Positions 9,832 through 19,591 of a DNA stretch of 64,000 bases are shown here, one piece after another. The notes beneath the pieces were generated by a model, which saw only the letters and a program-made list of their open reading frames with translations, had not been told where the DNA came from and made no database searches. The stretch spans positions 310,001-374,000 of the forward strand of contig OZ037857.1 in NCBI GenBank assembly GCA_964035575.1, read 5' to 3'. Origin of the DNA: Rhynchopus sp. YZ270_cl-10 (Eukaryota > Euglenozoa > Diplonemea > Diplonemida > Diplonemidae). The position numbers and the translations under genes are program-made. Position 1 is the stretch's first letter, and each line of letters begins with the position of its first letter.

Positions 9832-10594
9832 CAGGGCTCTCAAGATCCTCCACGAAAAAAGCAGAATTTTCGAAATGAGGAGGATTTTATTTTTGCAAAA
9901 AAAAAACCCCAAAAAAAAAAAAAATTTCCCCCCGCAACAAGCGGTCGTCGCGCGCTTCGCGCGCGCCTCCCTGACAGCCACAGAGCGGAGAGGCGGGTCA
10001 ATTTGCGAGATAATAAAAAACGGAAATCTAATCCTTTCTCTTGCACCATACGCTCCACGAACCGTACAAAACCAATACGTCTTCCAGAAGCAGGGGTTGA
10101 TGCAACGGCGGGTTATTTAAAAAAAAACGGCAAATTTTTTGCAGCTTTGGTCAAGTTGTATTTTTTGGCTGCAAAATGCAAGGGTATCCAAAGACATTGC
10201 CAACTCTATTTTTTTGCGGAGCAAAAAAATTAATATAAATGGCGCCGCAGGCGAAAAAAAATTAGGGTACGGTGTAAAAATGCTTCCTTTTACACCACAG
10301 AATCACTCAACGAACCCTTTTTTTGAGTAGCAAAAAATGAAAATGGCGCCGCAGGCAAATTTTTTTTAAGGTGCAGCCCTGGACGGTGCATACAGGCTCG
10401 GGAAAATATTGGCTCCCTCGGGGGAGACAAAGTGACTCCCCACTATAAAACCCCTAGGAGGATAATCCTCCACCCGAGCCCGCCAAAAAAAAAAAAAAAA
10501 TGGAGGAAATCCTCCACCATAAAAGCCTGAAAAAAAAAAAAAAAAGCCCCTGGAGGAAATATCCTCCCCTACGTGGAGGATCTTGAGAGCACTG
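9832..10594. mobile_element. Non-autonomous hAT-type element with GTACGATC target duplication
   Basis: The ends form a 23-bp inverted repeat with one mismatch, starting CAGGGCTCTCAAGATCC on the left and CAGTGCTCTCAAGATCC on the right (read inward). Both match the hAT consensus YARNG. The 8 bases GTACGATC flank it directly on both sides (9824-9831 and 10595-10602), the hAT duplication length. Inside are several GGAGGA...TCCTCC palindromes (10450-10580), two copies of ATGGCGCCGCAGGC (10239, 10343) and a GC-rich hairpin (GCGCGCTTCGCGCGC near 9947) shared with the other two hAT elements. There is no transposase gene; 763 bp. Confidence 0.85.
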
Positions 10595-10602
10595 GTACGA
10601 TC

Positions 10603-10692
10603 GGGTAGGTAGAGTTGTTTTCGTTTATTGCACAATCCTCCTGTTTGAGGAATGATTTGACGACCGTACCCGGTAATACTATTTCTCCTTTA
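10603..10692. repeat. Dispersed repeat, about 90 bp, second copy at 16519-16610
   Basis: GGGTAGGTAGAGTTGTTTTC, GCACAATCCTCCTGTTTGAG, GATGATTTG and TACTATTTCTCCTTTAA recur in the same order at 16519-16610. Both copies can be translated on the minus strand into CNKRKQLYLP / CDERKQLYLP. In the second copy this gives a false N-terminal extension to the gene at 15719-16453. Confidence 0.75.
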
Positions 10693-10862
10693 AAGCAGGA
10701 ATAAGAAAAAAAAAAAATAGTGAAAATAGTGCATGAACAGTTTATCGTAGGAGAAAAAGGGGGGAAAATAACAATAAAAGGAAGAGCATCGTTTAACGGT
10801 GGGGAGAGAGAGAGAGAGGGAATTGAGGGGCAGATTGAGGCAGTGTGACCATATTTTTTTTT

Positions 10863-10915
10863 TTGAAAACTTGGTTGTATTAGTGTAGCCACCCTAGAGT
10901 GTGCTCCACTATACT
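10863..10915. repeat. Dispersed repeat R4 (copy; others listed here)
   Basis: The consensus pieces are GAAAACTTGGTTGTATTAGT, GTAGCCACCCGAGGATGAAC and TCCACTATG. The 5' AGTGTAG and 3' CTCCACT can pair. Further copies lie at about 49462-49512, 49575-49650 and 57352-57402, with fragments at 46698-46735, 56372-56400 and 60252-60292. Length about 52 bp, no coding. Confidence 0.7.
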
Positions 10916-12456
10916 TTTTTTGTTCTCCTTTTTTTTCCGAATAGTTTTCTTGCTTTTTTTTTATAATTTTTTTTCACGGGTTGCCTACGATCGTAGTACG
11001 ATCGTTTACGATCGTACCAAAAAACGATCGTAACGATCGTAAAATATCGTACTACGATCAACTACGATCGTACTACGATCGTAAACGATCGTAGTACGAT
11101 CGTAGTACGATCATTACGATCGTAGTACGATCGTAGTACGTTTGCCAAACGAAATAACGAATATCGCTTGAAATACCGTTCGATATTCCTTGCATGGTGT
11201 GCATGAAGCACACACAAGGTATATCAAACGATAATCAATCAGATAAAACGTTACATCATTGGAAAATTGTTGGCACCGCCGCCCTGTCTTCGTATTTATT
11301 ACGTCGACAGGCCAAACAACGTTGGGCTCAGAAGAAGCAGTGCTAGACAGTCACTGGGGATCAACATGAGAACCAACTCCCAACAACACAGGCTACCGAA
11401 GTAGCAGGTGGGGTGTTGCGGGTGTTTGGGGTGAAAGAAAATCGATTTTGGTAAGTTCCAGCAGAAAATTCTTAAGTTTGCACTAGTCGAGAAGGGTTAC
11501 CACTGCTCACCGAGCGGTGCACCCATTTAAGGGTGGAGAAGCGTGACACGCACATACAAGTATGCACGTTACTTCAACAAAGGCTGAATTCTGGTAATTC
11601 TAAGGGATGTGAATTACAGCCACCACATGGTTGTCATTAGGTTACTACCTTCGTCGTAAACGTATACAAAGGTTTCGCCCCCTTCTCTTTCATGCAAACT
11701 TAAGAAAATCCTGAAGTAACTACAACCTGGCGTGCGGGTACAGATGCATTGCTTTGTTCTTTCCTCAAAGTCATGTGTGATCTCTCGGGTCTGTACTAAA
11801 GTCAGTGTTTAGATAAGCATCCACTTGACTCGTTCTAACAACCGTTGAAATCTAGAACAAAACAATACACTGCCCCTTCTCACACCAAGCCGCCATGCTT
11901 CAAGAGCATGCCCTGGGCAAAAATTACTGTGTCAAAATTAGTTTTCTGGGGGAACGCAATATTTTATTGTGCCCAGTCCTCCGCAAGCAGAGGACAGACT
12001 TTCCGGATCCCGAAGTCGAATTTTTTGCACTAGCTATGCTCCCTGGGTTAATGGCTATAGCAGTGACTGACAGAGTGTTCCCACTCCCCTTTCCACCCCA
12101 TATGTTCGCTCGTTCTGCACAGTTGGTTCTCGATGTTGCACTCGCGATACCTGTTTAAAAGTGAAGTTGTGAGTGGTGGGGAATTTAAAGAAGGTGATTT
12201 CTTTAAAAAATAAGTTGGCCTGAGGGTGTAAAATATTGTTATGGAGACTTTTTGGAGGAAATACGAGTCGACGGCCTTATTTTGTTGAATATTCACCAGA
12301 AAGTTAAACATATTTACATACCTTGTCTTGCGCCTTCGCTGCTGTCAAGGTGCCTTCTCTGGGTACCCAGTACCCAGTACCCATAATACCCAAAATAATT
12401 TAGGATAATACCCACTGGGTATTATCCTTTTTTTTATTTGTTTCAATACTCCAAGG

Positions 12457-13234
12457 CAGGGATTTTTCTAATTCTGGATTGGGATTGGGATTTCGGAAAA
12501 ATAAAAAAATTCCCTGAAAAAAATTCCCTGTTTTTCCCTACAGCAATTTCAGGTATATTCTACTCCACCCCACCCCCAGAGAGTTTCGCCTGTGGGATGC
12601 GATCGATCAACGCGATCAAATAAAGCGAAAAAAGGGGAAAAGGAAAAAAAAAAAGTCCCGGATTTTTGAGGAAAAAATTGGCTCTGCAGGCGGTTGCTGT
12701 AGTTGTGGGTGCGGATGTTCACGTCAGTTGCAGGCAAGCATCCAGCATCAGAGACATTTGAGGTTGTGCACAAGAAGAAGGAGAAGACGTGTCAATCGCA
12801 TTCAATTATGAGGGTTGGAAGACGGAGGAGATCTCAAATGTTGCGTACCGTGGCTTCGCCAGGAACCTTTGGGTGCCATGACTGCCGTTTCTTTCATAAA
12901 TGTACCGAGGTTACTGATAAGGCTGACACACTACGGATTGTGGTTCACCCCTCCCCACCTGCCTTTGTGCATCAGAGGGGAGAAAGCGCCACGCCTCCCT
13001 GCACTGGCAGGGAGTCGCGCGCGCGAAGCGCGCGCAGCGACCGCTTTTACGGGGGGAAAGCTCGGGACCCCAAATGACCCCGGCGAGAGCCCTGACGACA
13101 TATCGGGAAAATTTTTTTTCCCCCCCACAAAAAAGTCAAAAAACAGCCCAAAAACAAAACCAAAAAAACAGGGAATTTTTTGGATTGGGATTTCGGAATT
13201 TGGCCAAAAAGGGACGGATTTAGAGATATCCTTG
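12457..13234. mobile_element. Non-autonomous hAT-type element with CTCCAAGG target duplication
   Basis: The ends are CAGGGATTTTTCTAA (left) and CAAGGATATCTCTAA (right, read inward), imperfect inverted repeats with hAT-type YARNG starts. The flanks are CTCCAAGG on both sides (12449-12456 and 13235-13242), an exact 8-bp duplication. The body is nearly identical, inverted, to 56767-57607. It contains TTGGATTGGGATTTCGGAA near both ends and the GC-rich hairpin CGCGCGCGAAGCGCGCG (13018-13040). A frame of about 125 codons (12703-13077, plus) is largely kept in both copies, but it is not a known transposase. Confidence 0.88.
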
Positions 13235-13639
13235 CTCCAAGGAATTTGCTAAGGAAAAGTCGATATTGTGCAGTAGTGCATATGGTTTACCCCCAGATCG
13301 TCAAAACACCCGATTTTTGCGTTTTTTTGCACTTTTTGGTGCCCAAAAACCCAACTCAGGGGTCGAAATTTTCCCGAAAAAAAAAATTTTTTTTTTGAGA
13401 TTTTTCGATTTTTTGACAAGGCGCTGGCCCATACAAAATGCACTGGTGGTACAGAAAATGACTGGGGAATTAACTCTAGATGCTCAAAACAGCCCAATTC
13501 TTGCTTTTTTTGACTTTTTGGTCCCAGAAGGGTACCTCGGGTGTAGTGAGCAGGCCTCAAAACACTTGTGAAAAAAAAAATTGGGATTTTTTTTTTTGAG
13601 ATTTTTTCAAAAATCGACTTGTCTTTGGTAAAAATCACG

Positions 13640-13795
13640 AAATTTTGGGTTCGCGGAACCGCGTTTTAGACCCCCCTAGATGCTCAAAAGTGCCAAATTT
13701 TGCTTTTAATGGCCTCAAATCGTCGAAATTAGCCCAAAAGAGGGCAAAAAAAAAAAATTCGAGGGTCTAGGTATGGAGAGCGAGCACCTTAGAAG
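13640..13795 (+). mobile_element. Conserved core, copy 3, next to the TACGATCG arm
   Basis: Matches copies 1 and 2 over AACCGCGTTTTAGACCCCC, TGCTCAAAAGTGCCAAATTT, TTTTAATGGCCTCAAATCGT and CGAAATTAGCCC, then TTCGAGGGTCTAGGTATGG. The palindromic arm begins about 45 bp further on. It is part of the 10975-13989 element. Confidence 0.75.
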
Positions 13796-14301
13796 GAGGA
13801 TCGTACGATCGTACTACGATCGTTACGATCGTAGTACGATCGTTTACGATCGTAGTACGATCGTACGATCATAATACGATCGTAAGTACGATCGTACTAC
13901 GATCGTACTTTGATCGTAGTACGATCGTAGTGCGATCAAAAAAGAGCTACGATCGTAAGAGATCGTACTACGATCGTAGGCAACCCGTGTTTTTTAGAAA
14001 TCTTTTTTGCGGTTTTCATTAATTTTTTCATTTAGTATACAGACGATCTTCACCTAACCTCCTTAGTGGGGCATATTCCCAAAAAACCCCATCGTCTTAT
14101 CTTAGGAAATGTTTTATCTCTCGATCTTAAACAATCAACCCCAACAAGATCTTTTAAAAAAACAAAGGTTTTTTTCTTCCATATCTGAGGTAAGATCTTC
14201 TGTTTTCCATGGTCTAACAAAAAAAAGGGGGCGTTTGTCATTTTTTCAAAGATGTCAATCTTTTTCGACAATTTTTTTTTCCTCTTTTTTTTCCAAATAT
14301 T

Positions 14302-14673
14302 TTATAGTGAGTCCGACACTGAGACATCGGACGTCGAAGTCGACCTGCGACCATGCTGTGCACGGAAGTCCGCGACTGCTGCAGAGGCAGGTAGTATCAG
14401 ATCGGCCTCACGACTCATCTCTTCTGGTGTCGTGCAGGAAGAGCAGAAACCCTGTCGTTCGATGGACCCAAAGAACCCACAGCCACCCTTGCATTTGCTT
14501 GCATAGGACGGCGACTTATCATCGCAGTGCGCGTCCTGACACACATCATGGTCCGCAAGGAACTCTGCCGCCAACGTCCTCACCGGTGCCGCAGCGGTAG
14601 TACTCTCCACGACACGTGCCTTCCCTGCCCTCCTTCCGTGCGACGGCAGCCCAGACTGTGGGAGGTGCTCCAT
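14302..14673 (-). CDS. Small A20-type zinc-finger protein
   Basis: This 123-residue protein carries one A20 zinc finger: Cys61-x3-Cys65-x11-Cys77-x2-Cys80 in the context CKGGCGFFGSIERQGFCSSC. The GCGFFGS segment is the hallmark of A20 fingers of plant/animal stress-associated proteins, Rabex-5 and ZFAND proteins. Known A20 fingers bind ubiquitin or act in ubiquitin ligation, so a ubiquitin-linked regulatory role is likely. There is no AN1 finger, unlike most stress-associated proteins, and the tails look disordered (Ser/Ala/Arg). The start MEHLPQSG is chosen because the 15 residues before it are Phe-rich translation of a T/C-rich leader; the tract TTTTCTTTTTGTTTTTT ends 9 bases before this ATG. 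Stop TAA at 14302. Confidence 0.8.
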   Translation of the reverse strand: MEHLPQSGLPSHGRRAGKARVVESTTAAAPVRTLAAEFLADHDVCQDAHCDDKSPSYASKCKGGCGFFGSIERQGFCSSCTTPEEMSREADLILPASAAVADFRAQHGRRSTSTSDVSVSDSL

Positions 14674-14718
14674 TGAGGGGGGAAAAAAAAACAAAAAGAA
14701 AACAGAAAAGAGAAACAA

Positions 14719-15718
14719 AAAAAGGAGTGTTTTTTTTTGTGTTTTAATCTGGGGTAGGTTTGGGTGTGGGTTTCTTCAATCTGTAAGTAAAAAATGCCTT
14801 TGTTTTTGTTATTTTTTCATCGCGAGTAAATAGAGGGAAAGAGGCGTTGTGTGGGTACTATGACTACACAGATTACTTGCCCCACTATCAGACGAGGAAA
14901 TTAGTAGATATTAAAAATAAAAAAGATGTGCTAAAATGGGTGTTTTGGAAAATGTGTGATGCACGATGTTGACGTGAAGCCTGCTCATTTATTGCAAATG
15001 ACTCGGCTAAATCGACCTCGAACGGTGTGCAACAAAACTGCATGGGGGGGAAACCATAAACTCTTTTGTAAGGTGAACCTTGTGAGCACTCACTCAGCGA
15101 TCGTGGAAGAAAGGGAGAACATCTCAAATGTGTATCACCTTTTTACTATGGGGCACGGGACTGGGGTTGGTCATGTAATTTGATTACAAAAAGAAAAAAA
15201 AAAATGGCCACCAATGTGGACCGTATGACCTCTCATTTGGTGAAATTAAATTATTGTTATTTTGATAGAGAATAAAGATGGATAGTAACTCCAACACAAC
15301 ACAACAGACCTTTTTTTTTTCGAACTCAGAAGTGTGAAACTGCAACAACTGTGGGCGCGCGAATCGCCCTCGGGGACATTTTACCCAAATTTGGGGAATA
15401 TTTTTCACGCAGGCACGTTTCAAACAAAACAACACATACACGCTAGCTTTTTTATACCCCCCGACAGGTCAAGGCATTCCCCCTTTGACACATGGTACGT
15501 TATCTGAGGGAAGTCTTAGCAAACCCCTCTAAAGTGCCAAAGAAACATTCAGGGATACGAAGCTAGCAACATAAAAACACTCGGTTTTGAACATAAAATA
15601 GAATTGACGTGCACAATTCATATGAGAACATGCACAAAAAAAAAAAACACAAATGGGAACAACAAAATCATCATTTACCTTTCATGAAAAAGCTATATAA
15701 AAAAAACAAAAAAAAAAA
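14719..15718. other. Gene-free stretch between A20 and secreted-protein genes
   Basis: AT-rich, with only short frames of random composition. A weak R2-like piece (TTTTGTAAGGTGAACCTTGT, about 15065) is the only repeat I recognise. Confidence 0.4.
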
Positions 15719-16453
15719 TTATGTGTTTGCGATGAAGTTAAGCTCCTCAAGGTAGAAGCAACGTCCCGACTGGGAACAGTCGATATCGAGGTCCCAGTTG
15801 TAGCGAGACTTGAGGAGGGACGAGGATGCGGTTTCTGTGGTGAAGGGCTGGCCACGCCAGTCTGACGAGGCACGTGTCGCCTGGACGTTGGTGGTGTAGC
15901 TCCCCTTTCTGCCTCCCTGTTCAAACACCCAGGCCTGCTTCAAGAGGAAGTCAAACCACGTCTGCTCCACATAGGTGTCCTCCACCTTAATCCCCGTCAC
16001 GTTCATCGTGTTGCCGTCATGTGTCTTCATGTCCACTCCGTCAGCAAACTTGAGATGCTTTGCCTGCTCACAGTCTACCCCCTTCTGCGTCGATTTGCAT
16101 CCTTCAGTCTGCATCCAATCGGAAATCCCTGTTCCGAAGTCCATATTCAGCACCATGTAGCCTGGGTGGCTTCCGTTGGAAAATTCAACTGCGGCAAAGG
16201 TCTTCACGATGGGACCGACCACTCCAGGGACTCTGATGTACTTGCCGGCAAACTTCTCTGCAATGCCGACCAGCGAGTACGGGTTGACCACGACCCAGGC
16301 ACTCTCATTGAAGAGCGAGGGACGGAGGTCGTCGTTGAGCCACTCCTGCATCACCACGGGTGGTACAGGCACGGCGTAGAAGTACAGATTCGCATCACTC
16401 TCATTGACCGTCCCTGACAGCGCTGCCAGGTACATCAAAGACATATGGAGCAT
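15719..16453 (-). CDS. Unrecognised, probably secreted protein (244 aa)
   Basis: I do not recognise the family. The protein starts MLHMSLMYLAALSGTVNES, a short hydrophobic segment that could be a weak signal peptide. It continues as a mixed, globular-looking sequence with potential N-glycosylation sites (NES, NGS, NVT), Trp/Tyr-rich patches and a few Cys near the C-terminus (DIDCSQSGRCFYLEEL). There is no transmembrane segment. The start is placed here because the longer frame upstream is translated from a dispersed repeat (16519-16610) and from a CT-rich tract. On the coding strand that tract, CTCTCTCTCTCTCTC, is followed 33 bases before the ATG by TGCAG, a plausible splice (cis or trans) acceptor. 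The neighbours are two surface-protein genes, which fits an extracellular role but does not prove it. Confidence 0.75.
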   Translation of the reverse strand: MLHMSLMYLAALSGTVNESDANLYFYAVPVPPVVMQEWLNDDLRPSLFNESAWVVVNPYSLVGIAEKFAGKYIRVPGVVGPIVKTFAAVEFSNGSHPGYMVLNMDFGTGISDWMQTEGCKSTQKGVDCEQAKHLKFADGVDMKTHDGNTMNVTGIKVEDTYVEQTWFDFLLKQAWVFEQGGRKGSYTTNVQATRASSDWRGQPFTTETASSSLLKSRYNWDLDIDCSQSGRCFYLEELNFIANT

Positions 16454-16469
16454 CGTTAGATGTGTTCTT

Positions 16470-16502
16470 CTGCATTGTGTAGAAATGAGAGAGAGAGAGA
16501 GA
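16470..16502 (-). promoter_or_regulatory. Pyrimidine tract with AG just upstream of a start codon
   Basis: The minus strand reads CTCTCTCTCTCTCTCATTTC and then ACACAATGCAG, ending 17 bases before the ATG at 16453. This is the layout of a splice acceptor in a leader, either trans-spliced or from a leader intron. The choice cannot be made from this window. Confidence 0.4.
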
Positions 16503-16796
16503 TGTGTGAAATAGCAGGATCCGGTAGGTAGGTAAAGTTGTTTTCGTTCATCGCACAATCCTCCTATTTGAGGGATGATTTGGCTACCGTACTATTTCTC
16601 CTTTAAGCTTCGTAGGAATAATAATACAAAGCCCTCTCGTGACAGTGGTGGAGGCTAGGGGGGGTGTGGACCCGAATGCTTCACATTGAGGTTAGCATTT
16701 AAGACACCCGCTTCCTCTTCCGTGAGATGAGCGGGGATCATTGGAGACGTAGGGGTTAATTAGGTTTGTGTGATTTAGGGATTGGAGATGGGGGGA

Positions 16797-18010
16797 AAAA
16801 CCCCTCAAGGGTTGTAAAGAGACGATGTAGTCAAGTTAGGGGGTAAGGTAGGGGAGGGATATTCTGTGATGACGGCACGTCGCAAAGAGAAAAGTGTTGA
16901 ATAATATGCGCGGTGCATGAAATGAAAGGAAGAGTGAAGGGAAGATCTTAAAGAAAGGATTGAGAAAAATGTGTGTGTGTGTGCACACATCAATAACAAC
17001 AAAAAGAGTAAAAAAATGTGACGCTCAGTGCATCAATCTGGTGGCATGTGTGCATTACAAATCAAGCAGAAACCGGTTGCACAACGCCCAATTCTTTGCA
17101 CAAAGGGATGTGCAGGAAATTCAGGCATGGCATCCGTCGTGACATACTGGTCGTAACGTTCACACACACAACATAGCTCGTTCCAGTGGGCGGAGTCTGG
17201 GGACACCGGATCTGAAACAGAACTAGCAGCTCATAATGACACGAATAAGCAAAACTAAAACTTCGCCTTCTGAAGGGAATGGTAGTTTTGCAACAAAAAT
17301 TGTAGTTTGCTTCACAAAACATGCTTCACAAGAAGATCGCATACTTTGGAACGAAAAATATATTGACATTAGACACAAGAAGTGGGCTTCGAGCGAAACA
17401 ATTGTCAAAATGAATTGACGAAGAGTAAGAGTAATGTATGTATTGCACGTTGGTTTTGTTTGCAAGCAAATGTGAACAAAACACCGGGCAAACGAATATG
17501 TCTAAAATATTGTGCTCGGATGCTGTCGATCTTCTGCGCAGGCGGCTCGAAATGTTCGTTCAGAACCTCTTCGTACATTGCTGTCTCCTGTGCCTGCTGC
17601 TGTCTCCTTGTCACCACAAAAGCAGCCACCACACCCCCTGTGCACAGAGCCGCCACAGACGCAATCAGTGCCCACACCCATCCGTTCGATGACGACGACG
17701 ACTCTTCCTTTGCTTCCCCAGCAGCGGTGCCCACCTCCACACCAGAGCCAATCGGGCGCACCTCAGGGCCTTTCCCACCAGCTCCCAGTGGTCCCGTTCC
17801 CTTTGCCGCCTGCTCCATCGTCTGTGCCACCTGCTCCACCCTCTTGTCCGCAGACGTGGCCGTGTCACCCACAACCTTCGCCTCCACAAAGTAGCCACTG
17901 TTGCCCGACACAGCAGCGTCCCCAAGCACAACCCCAGTGTGTGCGTCGCTGTCGGCTGCGCTGCCTCCCATGCCCGCCAGACGCGACGTCTCCTCAAGCA
18001 GCAGCTGTGC
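16797..18010. repeat. Duplicated gene end, copy 1 (3' coding part plus downstream flank)
   Basis: Nearly identical in the same orientation to 19635-21067. It covers the last 165 or so codons of the LVIVD gene and about 600 bp of 3' flank. Relative to copy 2 it lacks a 193-bp piece bounded by GAAAC, and another short piece beside it. Confidence 0.9.
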
Positions 18011-19516
18011 TGCTGTGCGATTGTAGTCAGTCATGTTGTAATCCTTGGGCATGGTGGTCATATCGGTCATGTTGTAGTCTTCGCCCATGCTGTAAGACAT
18101 GTTGTGGTCCTCACCCATGTTGTTCGCCCTCTTCAGCACAAAGAGCCCCAGCTCGATGGAGCTGACGGCGATGGTGCCGGACTTGAAGAAGGGGTAGTTG
18201 CTCCAGGTGCCCTGGAACTCAACACCGGCCTTGGTCTTGGTCTCGCAGTAGGGAGCGACGTCGAAGTAGGCAACCTCAGGTGTGTTGGAGTCGCGCACGT
18301 TGGCAGGCTTGGCCTCAAGGATACGGAGGCCAGCGCAGTAGTTGGACTGGTAGGCAAGGCCGTTGTGGATGTACAGGTTGTGGTCCACAGCCATCTCCGT
18401 CGAGACGTGGCTGCCCAAGTGCTTCGGCTTAGTCAGGTCCTCCACACTCCAGTGCAGGGTCCTCGTGTAGTAGTCAGCCTCGCGTCCCTCCTTGCGTGCG
18501 TTGGTCTCGTCCAGCTCGTCGTCCATGAGCAGGTACGCATGGTCCTCCGTCAGCCAGCCCTGGTGGCAGTAGTAGTTGTTCTCGTACTCTGTGCGGGAGA
18601 CCTGAACAAGGTTGTCCTTGTCGGTGACGTCCAGGATGGTGAGGCTGTCCTCGTTGTAGAGGAAGCACAGCTCGTGGTCGGTGTAGCGCGAGTCGGGTCC
18701 GTGGTAGATGACGCACTCTGCGTCGTGGGTGAAGCCGTCGCTGTCCCAGCCGGTGATCTCGACGGGCTTGAGGGGGTCGTTGACGTCCACGATGTGGGGG
18801 CCACCTCTGAAGGTGCTGGTGCCGACGGCGTAGACGTAGCCGGTTGCCTCGTTGATGACGATGTTGTGCGAGTTGCCGAACTTGTCGTATGTGACGTCAG
18901 GGGTCAGAGCGGGCACAACGATGCCCACATGGTCGTAATTGTCGCGGAGCCTGGTGAGGTCGAACACCTGCATACCGTGGCCTGATGCCTCAGAGCCAAT
19001 GAAGACGTGGTTCTTGAAGACCTTTGCGTCTCTCCATGCACTGCTGATGCCGTTGGTACCCTTGAGGTAGCCCAGCACCGTGGGGTCGGTGGGGTTCGTG
19101 ATGTCAATGAAGGAGGTGCCATCCGCCATGCACATAATGGCGATCTCGCGGTTGGGCGTCTCGGCTGTGTCGGTCCAGCCCCAGATGTCGTTTCCACGCG
19201 CAGGCGAGCCAAGGTCGTTCATGGAGACGAAGGAAAGCAGGTCGACACCATTGCAGGGGTAGTCGTGGTTTGCGTTCGACGAGATGTTGTTCACGCACTT
19301 AGCAGGGCCGGTCGATGTGATCGGCGGGGGGCACTCATGCTCGTCGGTGCAGTCCTCCCAAAGCTTCAGCTTCGTCGCCATCATCTCGTCCATACGTGCC
19401 TGCGCCTCAGGCTTGTACCTGCACGCCTCGCCCTTGTAGCATCCCAGCTGCCCTGCCGCGTTCACCGCAGTGGTGACGGAGAGGAGTGCCCCCGTCAGGA
19501 GCATGCCCTGCTTCAT
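17405..19516 (-). CDS. LVIVD-repeat (choice-of-anchor-B type) surface protein with C-terminal membrane anchor
   Basis: This 703-residue protein begins MKQGMLLTGALLSVTTAVNAA, a good signal peptide. The ectodomain (about 60-480) matches the choice-of-anchor-B/LVIVD beta-propeller family, with blades such as MADGTSFIDITNPTDPTVLG, VFDLTRL and LTILDVTD, and the end motif GLFVLKR. These propellers are known from secreted and cell-surface proteins; the ligand is unknown. A short run of NMS/NMT sequons (GEDHNMSYSMGEDYNMTDM) links to a stalk and the membrane segment GWVWALIASVAALCTGGVVA, then basic RRQQQAQ. Stalk and anchor are nearly identical to those of the neighbouring gene at 20573. There the protein stops after QKIDSI; here the stop is CGA instead of TGA, adding 37 residues. 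The start was chosen for the signal peptide; the 25 residues upstream look like leader sequence. Confidence 0.9.
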   Translation of the reverse strand: MKQGMLLTGALLSVTTAVNAAGQLGCYKGEACRYKPEAQARMDEMMATKLKLWEDCTDEHECPPPITSTGPAKCVNNISSNANHDYPCNGVDLLSFVSMNDLGSPARGNDIWGWTDTAETPNREIAIMCMADGTSFIDITNPTDPTVLGYLKGTNGISSAWRDAKVFKNHVFIGSEASGHGMQVFDLTRLRDNYDHVGIVVPALTPDVTYDKFGNSHNIVINEATGYVYAVGTSTFRGGPHIVDVNDPLKPVEITGWDSDGFTHDAECVIYHGPDSRYTDHELCFLYNEDSLTILDVTDKDNLVQVSRTEYENNYYCHQGWLTEDHAYLLMDDELDETNARKEGREADYYTRTLHWSVEDLTKPKHLGSHVSTEMAVDHNLYIHNGLAYQSNYCAGLRILEAKPANVRDSNTPEVAYFDVAPYCETKTKAGVEFQGTWSNYPFFKSGTIAVSSIELGLFVLKRANNMGEDHNMSYSMGEDYNMTDMTTMPKDYNMTDYNRTAAQLLLEETSRLAGMGGSAADSDAHTGVVLGDAAVSGNSGYFVEAKVVGDTATSADKRVEQVAQTMEQAAKGTGPLGAGGKGPEVRPIGSGVEVGTAAGEAKEESSSSSNGWVWALIASVAALCTGGVVAAFVVTRRQQQAQETAMYEEVLNEHFEPPAQKIDSIRAQYFRHIRLPGVLFTFACKQNQRAIHTLLLLFVNSF

Positions 19517-19591
19517 CTTAGCTGTCAAATGAATCTGCAGGATCGTTTGTGAAGGGATGTGGGGAGAGTCACAAAAATGCTTCTCAAACAT

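Larger units (their letters stand above)
10975..13989. mobile_element. 3-kb element with TACGATCG-array inverted arms
   Basis: The outermost sequence CACGGGTTGCCTACGATCGT at 10975 recurs as an exact inverted copy ending CAACCCGTG at 13989, and identity continues for about 29 bp. Both arms (10975-11140 and 13799-13989) are arrays of the palindromic word TACGATCGTA with small variations. The interior holds no recognisable transposase. It contains a nested hAT element (12457-13234), a GGATAATACCCA/TGGGTATTATCC hairpin (about 12405-12430) and core copy 3 next to the right arm. The flanks are both T runs, so the target duplication cannot be read. Non-autonomous as seen; class unknown. Confidence 0.8.

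Noticed and set aside
9766-10233. Plus-strand frames with Lys-rich peptides near 9.8-10.2 kb
   Set aside because: They cross the border of the hAT element and translate runs of A; no conserved motif.
16454-16558. N-terminal extension MCDERKQLYLP of the 15719 gene
   Set aside because: Translated from a dispersed repeat also present at 10603-10692 and from a CT tract.
17939-18985. Plus-strand Val/His-rich frame of 348 codons
   Set aside because: Antisense shadow of the LVIVD gene.
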